Shown: positions 16,828 to 26,339, counted from the stretch's first letter. The stretch: DNA of 60,939 bases from Lachnospiraceae bacterium UBA1729 (GCA_002315945.1 DCIJ01000090.1:188-61126); one strand, 5' to 3'. The notes: generated from the letters alone by a model not told the origin. Translations and numbers: made by a program.

Positions 16828-17102
16828 GACAATCCTTTTACATACATGGAAAAGTTACCCCAGAGTCTGTACATAAATTCAACTATGCTATTAAGAATCC
16901 ATCCTCCAAACAGCATAATAGCAATAAATATTGCTAACAGCTTTGGAACAAATGTCAGTGTCTGCTCCTGAATGGAAGTTGCAGTCTGAAAAATGCTGAC
17001 CAAAAGGCCAACAATCAATGAGATCAGCAACATGGGAGCTGAACATTTAATAATAAGGAAGAGGGTATCTCTTGCTATTTCTACTACAGTATCTATCGAC
17101 AT
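16824..17102 (-). CDS. fliQ: Flagellar export gate protein FliQ
   Basis: 92 residues with two membrane helices, typical of FliQ. Landmarks are LISLIVGLLVSIFQTATSIQ and EQTLTFVPKLLAI. Four copies assemble around FliP5-FliR1 to form the gate. It lies 10 bases after fliP and overlaps fliR by 4 bases. Confidence 0.96.
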   Translation of the reverse strand: MSIDTVVEIARDTLFLIIKCSAPMLLISLIVGLLVSIFQTATSIQEQTLTFVPKLLAIFIAIMLFGGWILNSIVEFMYRLWGNFSMYVKGLS

Positions 17103-17112
17103 AATCTATTCC

Positions 17113-18018
17113 CTAATAAAATGTTTTAACAAGACTACCAATAATCAAATTCCATCCGTCTGCCAATATGAACAAAAGGATTTTAAAGGGCATTGATATA
17201 GTGGTAGGGGGTAGCATCATCATACCCATACTCATAAGCGTACTTGCTACAACCATATCAATAATAATAAACGGAATATATATCAAAAATCCAATAATAA
17301 AGGCTGTTCTAAGTTCAGAAATCATAAAGCTGGGAATCAATACGGAATTTGGTATTCCAGCCAGAGTACCGTCCCAATCTGCGTCACTGATTTCTAAAAA
17401 CAGTCTTACATCTTTTATCTGAGTCTGACCATACATGAACTCTCGTAAGGGTTCCATGCCAACCTGAAAAGCCTCGGCCTGGGTAAGCTCACCCCTGTCC
17501 AATGGCTTAATTGCCTCCTCATTTATCCTGGTAAATGTAGGTGCCATAATAAAAAATGTCAAAAACAAAGCCAATGCAATTATTACCTGATTAGGCGGAA
17601 CAGTCTGGGTATTAAGAGCCGTTCTGGTAAAATGCAATACCACTACAATCCTGATAAAACAGGTCATGGATATTATCAGCATGGGCGCCAGTGCAATAAA
17701 GGTAAGGGTCATCAATATCCTGATTGGACCGGCTATGGTTCCATTACTGTTCTCATAAGTAACAGTCAGATTATTAGCAATATTAAGTTCCTGTAATGCC
17801 TCTGCATTATCCGCACTTCCTGGTTCATTAATATTGGTCTGATGTTCTCTGTCCCCTGTACTGGGTCTGTTGGGATCAATATCAGCAATACTGCTGGAAC
17901 CCATACTCGATGCATATACATGCATTGTAGTATTTGGCATCATAAATAATATGCCCACTGAAATCAGCAGGCATAATAAAGGCATGATCTTTAAATAAAT
18001 ATTGTTACTTCTTTTCAT
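17113..18018 (-). CDS. fliP: Flagellar export gate protein FliP
   Basis: 301 residues. A signal peptide-like N-terminus (hydrophobic stretch about residues 9-27) is followed by an unusually long Ser/Asp/Asn-rich periplasm-side segment (to about residue 85). Then comes the FliP core with MTLTFIALAPMLIISMTCFI, TVPPNQVIIALALFLTFF and the C-terminal MMLPPTTISMPFKILLF. FliP forms the pentameric export pore. It overlaps fliO by 14 bases. Confidence 0.96.
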   Translation of the reverse strand: MKRSNNIYLKIMPLLCLLISVGILFMMPNTTMHVYASSMGSSSIADIDPNRPSTGDREHQTNINEPGSADNAEALQELNIANNLTVTYENSNGTIAGPIRILMTLTFIALAPMLIISMTCFIRIVVVLHFTRTALNTQTVPPNQVIIALALFLTFFIMAPTFTRINEEAIKPLDRGELTQAEAFQVGMEPLREFMYGQTQIKDVRLFLEISDADWDGTLAGIPNSVLIPSFMISELRTAFIIGFLIYIPFIIIDMVVASTLMSMGMMMLPPTTISMPFKILLFILADGWNLIIGSLVKTFY

Positions 18019-18361
18019 TTTTCATAACCTTTTGAAGAGTCTTAGCAAACTCAGAAACCTTCACAGGTTCATTCTCCCTGAAAACAAATTCGCTTTCAGA
18101 ATGCTCACTAAGCTTGGTTATATTATCCTTAGTCACACAAATGGATATGTATTTTTCTCCTATTTTTAATATCTGGACATAACCATTCTGTGAAATTTTG
18201 GCCACATCAACTACAGATATATTGCTTCCGTCCATTTTACTTTTTTGGATTCCTGCCATATATCTGGTAGCCAGCCAGGTAATACCCAACACAAATAGAA
18301 ACAGTAGCACAATCGTGAGAAATTGCGCCACTGAATTAGTCTTATCCCCAAGGATCAGCAT
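18005..18361 (-). CDS. fliO: Flagellar protein FliO
   Basis: 118 residues: one N-terminal membrane helix (about 12-29) and a small cytosolic beta-rich domain (VVDVAKISQNGYVQILKIGEKY). FliO is a scaffold for FliP assembly. Assignment rests on the architecture and its place between cheY and fliP, since the family is poorly conserved. It overlaps fliP by 14 bases. Confidence 0.85.
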   Translation of the reverse strand: MLILGDKTNSVAQFLTIVLLFLFVLGITWLATRYMAGIQKSKMDGSNISVVDVAKISQNGYVQILKIGEKYISICVTKDNITKLSEHSESEFVFRENEPVKVSEFAKTLQKVMKNEKK

Positions 18362-18365
18362 TGGT

Positions 18366-18728
18366 TTATCCCACTACTTTTTTAACAGCTTCAAGAACTC
18401 TGTCTGCCTGGAAAGGCTTAACGATAAAGTCCTTAGCACCCGCCTGAATAGATTCGATAACCATAGCCTGCTGTCCCATAGCAGAACACATAATAACCTT
18501 AGCAGAGGCATCGTTTTCTTTAATTTTCTTCAGAGCCTGGATTCCATCCATTTCAGGCATGGTAATATCCATAAGTACTAAATCGGGTTTAACTTCATTG
18601 TACTTCTCAACAGCCTTTGCGCCGTTCTCAGCTTCGCCTGCAACATTGTAACCATTCTTTGTGAGAATGTCTTTAATCATCATTCTCATGAAGGCCGCGT
18701 CATCACAAACCAAAATATTTTTTGCCAT
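18366..18728 (-). CDS. cheY: Chemotaxis response regulator CheY
   Basis: 120 residues, a single receiver domain. The acidic pair lies at residues 9-10 (VCDDAAF), the phospho-acceptor is Asp54 (LVLMDITMPEMDG), and the conserved Lys is in DFIVKPF. CheA-phosphorylated CheY binds FliM/FliY and, in Firmicutes, favours smooth swimming. It sits between fliY and fliO, as in Bacillus. Confidence 0.97.
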   Translation of the reverse strand: MAKNILVCDDAAFMRMMIKDILTKNGYNVAGEAENGAKAVEKYNEVKPDLVLMDITMPEMDGIQALKKIKENDASAKVIMCSAMGQQAMVIESIQAGAKDFIVKPFQADRVLEAVKKVVG

Positions 18729-18742
18729 GTCTTTTACTCCTA

Positions 18743-20029
18743 TTATTTAACTATTTCTGTTACACGTATACCAAAGCTTTCTTCAATAACTACTACTTCA
18801 CCTTTGGCTACGAATTTACCATTTACCAAAACATCTATTGGCTCACCCGCAATACGGTTAAGCTCAATAATAGTTCCCGGTGAAAAATCCAAAATTTCAG
18901 AAATGGATTTAATACACCGTCCCAGCTCTACCGTTACCTCAAGGGGAACATCCATAATCAGACCAATATTTTCAGGTGTATCAGCTGTTGCACTGGGTGT
19001 TGAGAAGGTCTGAAAACTTGCTGGCTGAATATTTTGCATCTGGGATGGATCCATCTGTGGCATTCCATATCCAGGCATCATCCCCATTTGGGGCATTCCA
19101 TACCCAGGCATCATACCCATCTGTGGCATACCCATCTGGGGCGCTCCCATCTGCGGCATACCCATTTGAGGCATTCCCATCTGGGGCATTCCCATCTGAG
19201 ACATATCCGGCATTGCCTGTGACTGTACTCCCGCATCAGGTGCTACAAATGGAGTTGGTTCCGGTGCTGCCGGTTCAGGCACAGGTTCGGGTTCAGGTTC
19301 TGAAGAACCGCCAGTGGCCTGATTAATAAATGTATCATACAAAGATTTTGCAAAATCAATGGGATACAACTGAAGTATGGTTGAATCAACCAAATCCCCA
19401 ATCTGCATTGAAAATGCGATTTTGCAGAAATTTCCTTCAAGGAAAGGAGCAATATCTCCGGGCTTTTTGAACTCAATCAAGTCTACCAGACTGGCTTCCG
19501 GAGGAGAGATATCAATCATCTTGCCAAGCATGCTTGACAATGAAGTTGCACTGGCTCCCATCATCTGGTTCATAGCTTCTGAAATAGCAGACAAATGAAG
19601 CTCGCCAAGCTCTCCTTCTGTATTGCTTCCATCACCACCCATCATAAGGTCTGTGATTATCTTAACATCCTTTTCTCTAAGGATAAGAATATTACTTCCA
19701 TCTAATCCAACAGTATACTTTATCTGAATAAAAACACAAGGTTTTTCATAATCCGAAACAACATTGTGCCAGTTTGCAACCGTTACAACAGGGGTAGTAA
19801 TATTAACTTTTCTGTTTACTAACGAATACAGCGTAGTTGCCGATGATCCCATACTGATATTTGCCACTTCGCCTATTGCATCTCTTTCAATAGGGGTCAG
19901 CAAAGAATCGTCAGGTCCATCTGCGGAACCAGCTGATGCGGAAGAAGTATCTGCTTCAGCTGGTGAATCGTCTGTAACCATTCCCGACAGCAAAGCGTTT
20001 ATTTCGTCCTGTGACAGCATTCCGTCCAA
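18743..20029 (-). CDS. fliY: Flagellar switch protein and CheY-P phosphatase FliY (FliN family)
   Basis: 428 residues. An N-terminal CheY-P-binding peptide (LSQDEINALLSGM) precedes a CheC-like phosphatase domain with both E-x2-N motifs intact (IGEVANISMGSSATTL and ISEAMNQMMGASATSL). A long Pro/Glu then Met/Gln/Pro/Gly linker (about 235-345) contains GMPQM repeats. The C-terminal FliN domain (about 350-428) includes VPLEVTVELGRCIKSISEIL. It is part of the motor C-ring and removes phosphate from CheY-P. The Met-rich linker is unusual. Confidence 0.95.
   Translation of the reverse strand: MDGMLSQDEINALLSGMVTDDSPAEADTSSASAGSADGPDDSLLTPIERDAIGEVANISMGSSATTLYSLVNRKVNITTPVVTVANWHNVVSDYEKPCVFIQIKYTVGLDGSNILILREKDVKIITDLMMGGDGSNTEGELGELHLSAISEAMNQMMGASATSLSSMLGKMIDISPPEASLVDLIEFKKPGDIAPFLEGNFCKIAFSMQIGDLVDSTILQLYPIDFAKSLYDTFINQATGGSSEPEPEPVPEPAAPEPTPFVAPDAGVQSQAMPDMSQMGMPQMGMPQMGMPQMGAPQMGMPQMGMMPGYGMPQMGMMPGYGMPQMDPSQMQNIQPASFQTFSTPSATADTPENIGLIMDVPLEVTVELGRCIKSISEILDFSPGTIIELNRIAGEPIDVLVNGKFVAKGEVVVIEESFGIRVTEIVK
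19057..19204. repeat. 15-bp Met/Gln/Pro/Gly-coding repeat in fliY
   Basis: A degenerate 15-base unit (plus-strand form CCCATCTGGGGCATT) recurs through this stretch and encodes GMPQM in fliY, with two MMPGYGMPQM variants. The copies are interrupted and diverged. It gives the plus strand a long His-rich open frame that is a shadow, not a gene. Confidence 0.85.
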
Positions 20030-20030
20030 T

Positions 20031-21014
20031 TTACTCTTCCTCCTCTCTGAATATGTCCGTTACCTTGACAGCATAGCTGTCCATGTTAGCGCCTGGAAGT
20101 GCAGCAAATTTCTTAATATTTCCTACAAAAACATCCAGACTGGAATCAACCTTACTGTCAAGTCTAATTACATCTCCAACCTGAAGATGAATGAAGTCGT
20201 CTACAGAGATACGACTATTACCCAATACAACCTTAATAGGCACATCCACATGCTTCAGCATGCCCTCAAGAACTCCTGCAACAGATTCATCGTACTCTTC
20301 CTGCATGGTTGAATACCAGTACTTGGTATTCAATCTGTCCATAACAGACTCTAATGTAAAATAAGGCAAGCACACATTCATGAAGCCTTCAACATCGCCA
20401 ATTTTAATACTCAGGGTTACAATCGCAATCATATCACTGGGAGATATGACCTGAGCAAACTGAGGATTAGTCTCAATCCTGTCCATAACAGGAGTAATCT
20501 CAGCTACGTTCTTCCAAGGTTCTCTCATCAACTGCATGGAAACAACCATTATCTTTTCGATAATTGTCATTTCTATTTCAGAGAACTCTCGATTCTTTTC
20601 CAGGGGGACACCCTGTCCGCCCAGCATTCTGTCGATTACTGCAAAAGCAAGATTTGCAGCCAGTTCGACTATAATTGAACCACCTAATGGTTGAAAATTC
20701 ACAATTCCAAGTACTACGGGATTGGAAAGAGCATTTGTAAATTCAGAGAACGTAACCGTCTCTGATGTAACAACCTCCACCTGAACCGCTTTTCTCAAAT
20801 AAACCGGGAGATTTGTCGACAATAGTCTGGAGTAATGCTCATAGATAATTTCCAGAGTACGCAAATGCTCCTTGGAGAACTTTGCAGGTCTCTTAAAGTC
20901 ATAATTTTTAACCTGCTTCTCGTCAGCAGCCTGTATATCCTCTACATCCAGCTCACCACTGTTCAAAGCACTGAGCAGGTTGTCTATTTCGCTTTGGGAA
21001 AGAACTTCTCCCAC
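20031..21014 (-). CDS. fliM: Flagellar motor switch protein FliM
   Basis: 327 residues. It begins with the CheY-P-binding motif LSQSEIDNLL (residues 5-14), then the CheC-like middle domain (LRTLEIIYEHYSRLLSTNLP), and a C-terminal SpoA domain (about 250-320) that pairs with FliY. The start is GTG at 21014 with a strong AGGAGG site upstream. FliM connects FliG to the switch and sets rotation direction. It ends one base before fliY begins. Confidence 0.96.
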   Translation of the reverse strand: MGEVLSQSEIDNLLSALNSGELDVEDIQAADEKQVKNYDFKRPAKFSKEHLRTLEIIYEHYSRLLSTNLPVYLRKAVQVEVVTSETVTFSEFTNALSNPVVLGIVNFQPLGGSIIVELAANLAFAVIDRMLGGQGVPLEKNREFSEIEMTIIEKIMVVSMQLMREPWKNVAEITPVMDRIETNPQFAQVISPSDMIAIVTLSIKIGDVEGFMNVCLPYFTLESVMDRLNTKYWYSTMQEEYDESVAGVLEGMLKHVDVPIKVVLGNSRISVDDFIHLQVGDVIRLDSKVDSSLDVFVGNIKKFAALPGANMDSYAVKVTDIFREEEE

Positions 21015-21053
21015 CTTACCTCACCTCCTTTTCTCTTATCAAAACAAAGGAGA

Positions 21054-21569
21054 TTACTGGAACATTATATCACTAAATGATATCTGATAGATAAAAGTGG
21101 AATCAAATATTGCCTGAACCCTCTTAAGAATTTCTTCTCTCATGATATCCTTGTTGGCCTGAGCTTCATCCACAGAATAGGATCCAATAACATCATATAC
21201 AGCACTGGTTATCAGACTTTCATAACTGGACACGCTGGCTCCATAAGATTTGTATCCATCACTGGTCTTGTCCATGGATAATGCAACCGATACAAGACAA
21301 TAATGGCTCTTACCATCAGTTGACTGTAATGGAATAGTCATCTGGTTTTCAATCTTATAAACTTCTGTATCCTCCAGTGATACATCACTCTTTGTAGCCC
21401 ATCCTTCAGCTCCAGTTGAAAGTTCAAGCTTGAGAACTTCGGAAATATCTCCCACCAGCTGCGCTGTCTTTTTTGAAGCACTGCTGACATTAACCATCAT
21501 AATGGTTGTAAGCACCAGATTAACTATAAGAAGTGCCAGGATAATGATTGATAAAAGATTCTTTTTCAT
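21054..21569 (-). CDS. fliL: Flagellar basal body protein FliL
   Basis: 171 residues. A single N-terminal membrane helix (about 5-27) is followed by an extracytoplasmic domain with the family pattern of a long beta segment and C-terminal helix (MREEILKRVQAIFDSTFIYQ, then ISFSDIMFQ). FliL surrounds the stator and stabilises it. Identification uses architecture and its place between motB and fliM. Confidence 0.9.
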   Translation of the reverse strand: MKKNLLSIIILALLIVNLVLTTIMMVNVSSASKKTAQLVGDISEVLKLELSTGAEGWATKSDVSLEDTEVYKIENQMTIPLQSTDGKSHYCLVSVALSMDKTSDGYKSYGASVSSYESLITSAVYDVIGSYSVDEAQANKDIMREEILKRVQAIFDSTFIYQISFSDIMFQ

Positions 21570-21585
21570 TTACTCTTCGCTTTCT

Positions 21586-22395
21586 TTATACATTGCTCAA
21601 CGTATGATAAATCTTGATTTCAACACGTCTGTTCTTTGCTCGGCCTTCAGGCGTTGCATTGTCTGCAATGGGTACATATTCACCTCTTCCAGAATGTTTG
21701 ATGGAAGCAGGATCCAAATTTGTATGGTCCTCAAAATAGTCCCACACAGCCAGCGCTCTGGCGCTTGACAGCTCATTGTTGCTGGCAAATTTAGCAGTTT
21801 TAATTGGGACATTATCAGTATGTCCTTCTATTTCAATGACACTGTCTGAATATCGCTCAAGTATCATTCCCAATTTATCCAGGGTGGGCAGTGCCTCTTC
21901 TCTGAGGGTTGCCTTGCCAGAGTCAAAAAGCAGTGCTCCCTTCATGGTAAGCTGAACATACTGGGAAGTAATTTCCATATCTATCTCTTTGTCAAGATTC
22001 TGTTCTGCCAAAGCTTCTTCAATCTTTCCAGCAAGCTTTTCTGACTCTTTCATCTTTTCCTGTTCCACAGCCTCAGTCATTTCTTCAAGGTTTTCAGGAA
22101 AATAGTCTTCACTCTCTTCAGCTTTTCCCATGCTGTTAATATAGTCATCCAGCTCGTTAAGCTGGCTTACACCGTTACTAATTAATAGTCCATCACCAAT
22201 TGCCGTACTGCCGGCAGTAAAAATACTAAAATTCTGTGAAAGTGACGCGGCTATAAGTTCAAACTTCTGTGCATCTACAGTAGACATTGAAAACAGCAAA
22301 ACGAAGAAACACAAAAGCAGATTCATCAAATCCGAGAAGGTCGCCATCCATGCCGGTGAGCCAGCAGGTGGATCTTCCTGAGGTCTCTTAGCCAT
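21586..22395 (-). CDS. motB: Flagellar stator protein MotB
   Basis: 269 residues from the ATG at 22395, chosen for its GGAGGAGAGG ribosome-binding site; a further-upstream start would only add residues read through the motA end. The single membrane helix carries the ion-binding Asp22 (ATFSDLMNLLLCFFVLLFS). A long linker (about 75-135) precedes an OmpA-type peptidoglycan-binding domain (IEIEGHTDNVPI, NNELSSARALAVWDYF, GRAKNRRVEI). It overlaps motA by 8 bases. Confidence 0.95.
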   Translation of the reverse strand: MAKRPQEDPPAGSPAWMATFSDLMNLLLCFFVLLFSMSTVDAQKFELIAASLSQNFSIFTAGSTAIGDGLLISNGVSQLNELDDYINSMGKAEESEDYFPENLEEMTEAVEQEKMKESEKLAGKIEEALAEQNLDKEIDMEITSQYVQLTMKGALLFDSGKATLREEALPTLDKLGMILERYSDSVIEIEGHTDNVPIKTAKFASNNELSSARALAVWDYFEDHTNLDPASIKHSGRGEYVPIADNATPEGRAKNRRVEIKIYHTLSNV

Positions 22396-23179
22396 TTGCC
22401 TCTCCTCCATCACCCGATGCTTCACGATCTGCAGGAGCCAAGAAGGATTTAAGCTTCTCCTCGATTACTCGGGGGTTCTCACCTGCCTGAATAGACAGAA
22501 GTCCCTCTACCATAATCTCCTTGACCTGCATTTCTTCACCATTGTTTGCCTTGAGCTTACCGCCAACAGGTGCACAAATCCAGTTTGCAAGCAACGAACC
22601 ATACAGTGTTGTAATTAACGCTACAGCCATGGAAGGTCCGATTGATGAAGGATCGTCCAAAGCCTTAAGCATATTGATAAGTCCAATCAGGGTTCCAATC
22701 ATACCCCAGGCAGGACCCATGGAACCAACAGTCTCCCAGAAACTAATCTTTGTCTTATGTCTTGCTTCAATACTGATAATCTCAGTTTCCATAATTGCTC
22801 GAACAAGCTCAGGGTCAGTTCCGTCTACAATAAGCATGAGACCTTTTTTTAAAAACGGGTCTTCAAGATTGCCAGCCGTTTCTTCCAATGCAAGAAGTCC
22901 TTCCTTTCTGGCAACATTCGATAATTCTATAATCTGTTTAATAATACCAGGAGTATCATAGCTTGGGGCTTTGAACACAAGTCCTATGCTCTTTAATCCG
23001 CCGATAAAGTCATTCATTGACATGGATGCCATAACAGCAAAAAAAGCGCCACCAAAAGTAATAATGGCTGAAGGAACGTCCACGAAGGAACCGAACGCTG
23101 ACACGCCACCAGAACTAATGATGCCGAATATAACCATACCAAAGCACAAACCTAAACCGGCTACTGATGCTATATCCAA
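22388..23179 (-). CDS. motA: Flagellar stator protein MotA
   Basis: 263 residues, four membrane helices. The start codon is TTG at 23179: an in-frame TAA lies three codons upstream and the first ATG is codon 15, inside the first helix. The conserved GPSMAVALITTLYG (with the Pro of helix 3) and GPAWGMIGTLIGLINML motifs are present. With MotB it forms the ion channel that drives rotation. The C-terminus overlaps motB. Confidence 0.95.
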   Translation of the reverse strand: MDIASVAGLGLCFGMVIFGIISSGGVSAFGSFVDVPSAIITFGGAFFAVMASMSMNDFIGGLKSIGLVFKAPSYDTPGIIKQIIELSNVARKEGLLALEETAGNLEDPFLKKGLMLIVDGTDPELVRAIMETEIISIEARHKTKISFWETVGSMGPAWGMIGTLIGLINMLKALDDPSSIGPSMAVALITTLYGSLLANWICAPVGGKLKANNGEEMQVKEIMVEGLLSIQAGENPRVIEEKLKSFLAPADREASGDGGEANG

Positions 23180-23236
23180 AGCTAATTACCTTTACCTTTC
23201 AATTTCAGAAGGAAACTTATGTCTACCATTTTGGCG

Positions 23237-23419
23237 TCAGGCTAAAATTTCCCTTCTAAAAGATTTTACTAAATTTTTAATTTCTTGTCTACTTTCTTTT
23301 ACTATTATTTTACGCCCTGTAGTAAGTGTAATCACTGTATCAGGAGTCTCTTCAACGATTTCAACAAGATCATCATTTACTAATATTTTCTCACCATTAA
23401 TTTTTGTAAGCTCTATCAT
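23237..23419 (-). CDS. flbD: Flagellar protein FlbD
   Basis: 60 residues, the typical length of FlbD (SwrD in Bacillus). It shows the family pattern MIELTKINGEKILVNDDLVE and TLTTGRKIIVKES. In B. subtilis SwrD raises motor power and is encoded between flgE and fliL/motAB-type genes. Here it precedes motA, but the upstream hook genes are missing; degV lies upstream instead. Confidence 0.93.
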   Translation of the reverse strand: MIELTKINGEKILVNDDLVEIVEETPDTVITLTTGRKIIVKESRQEIKNLVKSFRREILA

Positions 23420-23483
23420 TTTTCACATTCCAACCTTAATATTTAGCAAATGAAAATGTTATAAATCCACTACCAGATTGAAG

Positions 23484-24344
23484 CTACTTAACCTTCTTTG
23501 TAATTCCAACAGCAAGACTTCCTGGTCCAATATGAACACCAATACTGCAAGGAAGTTCATATATATCTATATTTTCAATTGGAATTACTTCCTTTACCTC
23601 TTCTCTGAATTTCTCACATTCCTCCAGATTGTCAGAGTGAACAACCCAGAGATTGATATTGTCGGCATCTCCGCCAAATCTTTCATCAATATCTTTTTTT
23701 ATTGCATTAATCATAATGCTCTTTCCTGCCTGGCTGGTACGGGCCTTTGCAAAGGCATCCAGCTTTTCGCCCTGAATCTGGAGAACCGGCTTAAGTCTTA
23801 ACAAATTGCCCAGTGCAGCTGCTGTAGGCGTAATTCTTCCACCCTTTTTCAGATAGGTAAGTGTATCCAGCATAATATATATGCTGCAGTCAAGAGCTCC
23901 TGCTTCAAGGCGTTCCCTAATCTGTGCTCCATCAAGTCCCTGACCAGCAAGGTACATTGCATCAATGGCAGACTGCATCTGTGTAATGGAAATTCTCTTG
24001 TTATCAACGACAAACACCCTGCCCTCATAATCATTGGAAAGCATCATGGCAGTATCATAGGATGAGCTCAGGGCTGATGACATGGGAATATGGACTATCT
24101 GGTCATGATTTTCAAGAAGTTCATCCCACTTTTCCAATACAGAAGCAGGAGAAGCCTGTGATGTATGCACATCCACACCTTCCTTCTCTCTTTTGTAAAA
24201 GTCTGCAATAGACATATCAACACTTTCCAGATACTCAGTATCATTGATGTAGAATGGCATAGGAATAATATGGACTCCCATCTTAAGTCCCTGCTCTGGA
24301 GTAAGTCCACAGTTTGTATCAGTTACAACAGCAATCTTTCCCAT
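23484..24344 (-). CDS. DegV-family fatty-acid-binding protein (FakB-like)
   Basis: 286 residues, two-domain DegV fold. Landmarks are VVTDTNCGLT at the start, MSSALSSSYDTA near residue 90, and TLTYLKKGGRITP near residue 160. FakB proteins present fatty acids to the FakA kinase for phosphorylation into acyl phosphate. The FakA-type gene is two genes upstream. The start overlaps recG by 22 bases, with a GGAG site. The next gene, flbD, starts 64 bases later with no recognisable terminator between. Confidence 0.9.
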   Translation of the reverse strand: MGKIAVVTDTNCGLTPEQGLKMGVHIIPMPFYINDTEYLESVDMSIADFYKREKEGVDVHTSQASPASVLEKWDELLENHDQIVHIPMSSALSSSYDTAMMLSNDYEGRVFVVDNKRISITQMQSAIDAMYLAGQGLDGAQIRERLEAGALDCSIYIMLDTLTYLKKGGRITPTAAALGNLLRLKPVLQIQGEKLDAFAKARTSQAGKSIMINAIKKDIDERFGGDADNINLWVVHSDNLEECEKFREEVKEVIPIENIDIYELPCSIGVHIGPGSLAVGITKKVK

Positions 24345-26335
24345 TTTTCTTTGTCTCCTAATTCTGTAATATCAATATTCTCAGAGGCTTCCTTAGCCAT
24401 CATAAGAATACTCGCATCTCTAAATACATCTGCCAGCCTGAAATTCATCTCTCCACTCTGTCTGATGCCAAACAAATCACCAGGGCCTCGAAGCTTTAAA
24501 TCCTCGGCAGCTATCTCAAATCCATCATTGGATTTTTTTAGTATTTCAAGGCGTTCATTGTCCTTGTTTTTATTATTTCCATTGATAAAAATGCAATAGC
24601 TAAGAGCCTCACCACGGCCCACGCGCCCCCTAAGCTGGTGAAGCTGTGCCAGGCCAAACCGCTCTGCATTTTCTATCAGCATGACGGTCGCATTGGGAAC
24701 ATTAATTCCAACTTCTATTACCGTAGTGCTGACAAGAACATCTATATTTCTATCTGCGAAGGCAGACATAACCTGTTCCTTTTTGTCGGCCTTTATCTGC
24801 CCATGAAGCAGTCCCACACGTACCTCTTCCGGAAATATCCCAGAAAGTTTCCTGGCATAGTCAACTGCATTCTCTACGTTTTCCATCTCTCCAGCTTCAA
24901 CTAGCGGACAGATCACATAGGCCTGATGCCCCATCCGGACCTGTTTTAATATAAATTCATACGCCTTTGGCCTGTAGGTTACATCCACGACAGCATTTTT
25001 AATAGGCTTTCGTTCAGAAGGCATTGTCTTAATTACGCACACCTGAACATTGCCGTATAATACCACAGCCAGAGTACGGGGAATAGGCGTGGCTGACATA
25101 ACCATCACATGAGGATTAATCCCTTTATTCATAAGAGTTTCCCTCTGGTTAACTCCAAATTTGTGCTGTTCGTCGCACACAACCAGTCCAAGTCTGTCAA
25201 ACTTCACATCACCCTGAACAAGTGCATGGGTGCCTATTACCAGATTGTAAGTCCCCGCTTCAATTCCAAGCTTGGCCTCTCTTTTATTCTTCGCAGTCAG
25301 GGACCCAATCAGAAGCACCGGTCTGAAGGGCAGCCCGTATCTGTCAGTAATCTCTCTAATGCTTTCGTAATGCTGCCTTGCCAGGACTTCTGTAGGTGCC
25401 ATCATAGCCCCCTGGTATCCGTTGGCAACAGCCATCAGCAGACCAAGGATTGCAATAATTGTCTTGCCGCTGCCTACATCTCCCTGAATCAGCCTGTTCA
25501 TAATACAATCCGAGGACATGTCTGCCTCTATCATATTCCAGACATTAATCTGATCCTCGGTCAGCCTGAAGGGCAACCCCTCTATCAGGCGTCTGCAATC
25601 GGCCACAGGAATCATGGGGCAGGAATTTTCCCTGTTTTCACTTTCCTGAGCAATTTTTAGTCTGCACAAAAAGAAGAGGAACTCATCAAAAACAAGCCTT
25701 GTTGCTGCCCTCTTTAATTCATCCTCATCTGTGGGGAAATGAATTCCCCAGATAGCTTCCTTAAGACTGCACAGTCCATATTTGGCTTTCAAATTATCAG
25801 GCAGATAATCATTAATAACAGGCAGGGTGTCCAACACCTGCCTGCAGCACTTAGCAATAGTTTTATTTGATATTCCTTTTGTCAGATGATATCTGGGCTG
25901 TAGTGACTGAACCAGCTTCTCGTATTCCAAAACATTGAACACCCCTGGCTGTTCCATCTTAAACCCGGAACCATTGGGTAACAGTGTCCCCTTAAAGACA
26001 TACCACTGGCCCTCTTTTATCATATTCCTGACATAAGGCATGTTAAAAAAAGTCAGCGAGATAGCTCCCGATTCATCTCTAACCTTACAGGTTGTAATGG
26101 TCAGGTTTCTGACTTTTTTCATGAAGACTTTGCCCACAAGTATTCCACGGACAGAAATAATCTGTCCTGACCTTTGAAAGGCTTCGGTCATACACACAGG
26201 TTCTTCAAAAGAATCATATGTGGCAGGATAATACTCCAGCAAATCTTTTACAGATTCAACTCCTAATTTATAAAAGCACGCTGCGGTCTTCTCCCCAACT
26301 CCCTTTATTACACTTATTGAATCAGAAATTTGCAT
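24323..26335 (-). CDS. recG: ATP-dependent DNA helicase RecG
   Basis: 670 residues, full length. The N-terminal wedge/OB domain (to about 230) precedes the helicase motor: GDVGSGKTIIAILG (motif I), DEQHKFGV (motif II), MSATPIPRTLA (III), and RLRGRVGRG-type motif VI (QLRGRVGRGE). RecG remodels stalled forks and branched DNA. In Firmicutes it commonly follows yloV. It lies 4 bases after that gene. Confidence 0.97.
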   Translation of the reverse strand: MQISDSISVIKGVGEKTAACFYKLGVESVKDLLEYYPATYDSFEEPVCMTEAFQRSGQIISVRGILVGKVFMKKVRNLTITTCKVRDESGAISLTFFNMPYVRNMIKEGQWYVFKGTLLPNGSGFKMEQPGVFNVLEYEKLVQSLQPRYHLTKGISNKTIAKCCRQVLDTLPVINDYLPDNLKAKYGLCSLKEAIWGIHFPTDEDELKRAATRLVFDEFLFFLCRLKIAQESENRENSCPMIPVADCRRLIEGLPFRLTEDQINVWNMIEADMSSDCIMNRLIQGDVGSGKTIIAILGLLMAVANGYQGAMMAPTEVLARQHYESIREITDRYGLPFRPVLLIGSLTAKNKREAKLGIEAGTYNLVIGTHALVQGDVKFDRLGLVVCDEQHKFGVNQRETLMNKGINPHVMVMSATPIPRTLAVVLYGNVQVCVIKTMPSERKPIKNAVVDVTYRPKAYEFILKQVRMGHQAYVICPLVEAGEMENVENAVDYARKLSGIFPEEVRVGLLHGQIKADKKEQVMSAFADRNIDVLVSTTVIEVGINVPNATVMLIENAERFGLAQLHQLRGRVGRGEALSYCIFINGNNKNKDNERLEILKKSNDGFEIAAEDLKLRGPGDLFGIRQSGEMNFRLADVFRDASILMMAKEASENIDITELGDKEKWERLLL

Positions 26336-26339
26336 ATTT

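Noticed and set aside
19034..19222. His-rich plus-strand frame and a CRISPR-like run of repeats
   Set aside because: The repeats are 15 bases, in phase with the fliY reading frame, diverged, and have no spacers; they encode the GMPQM linker.
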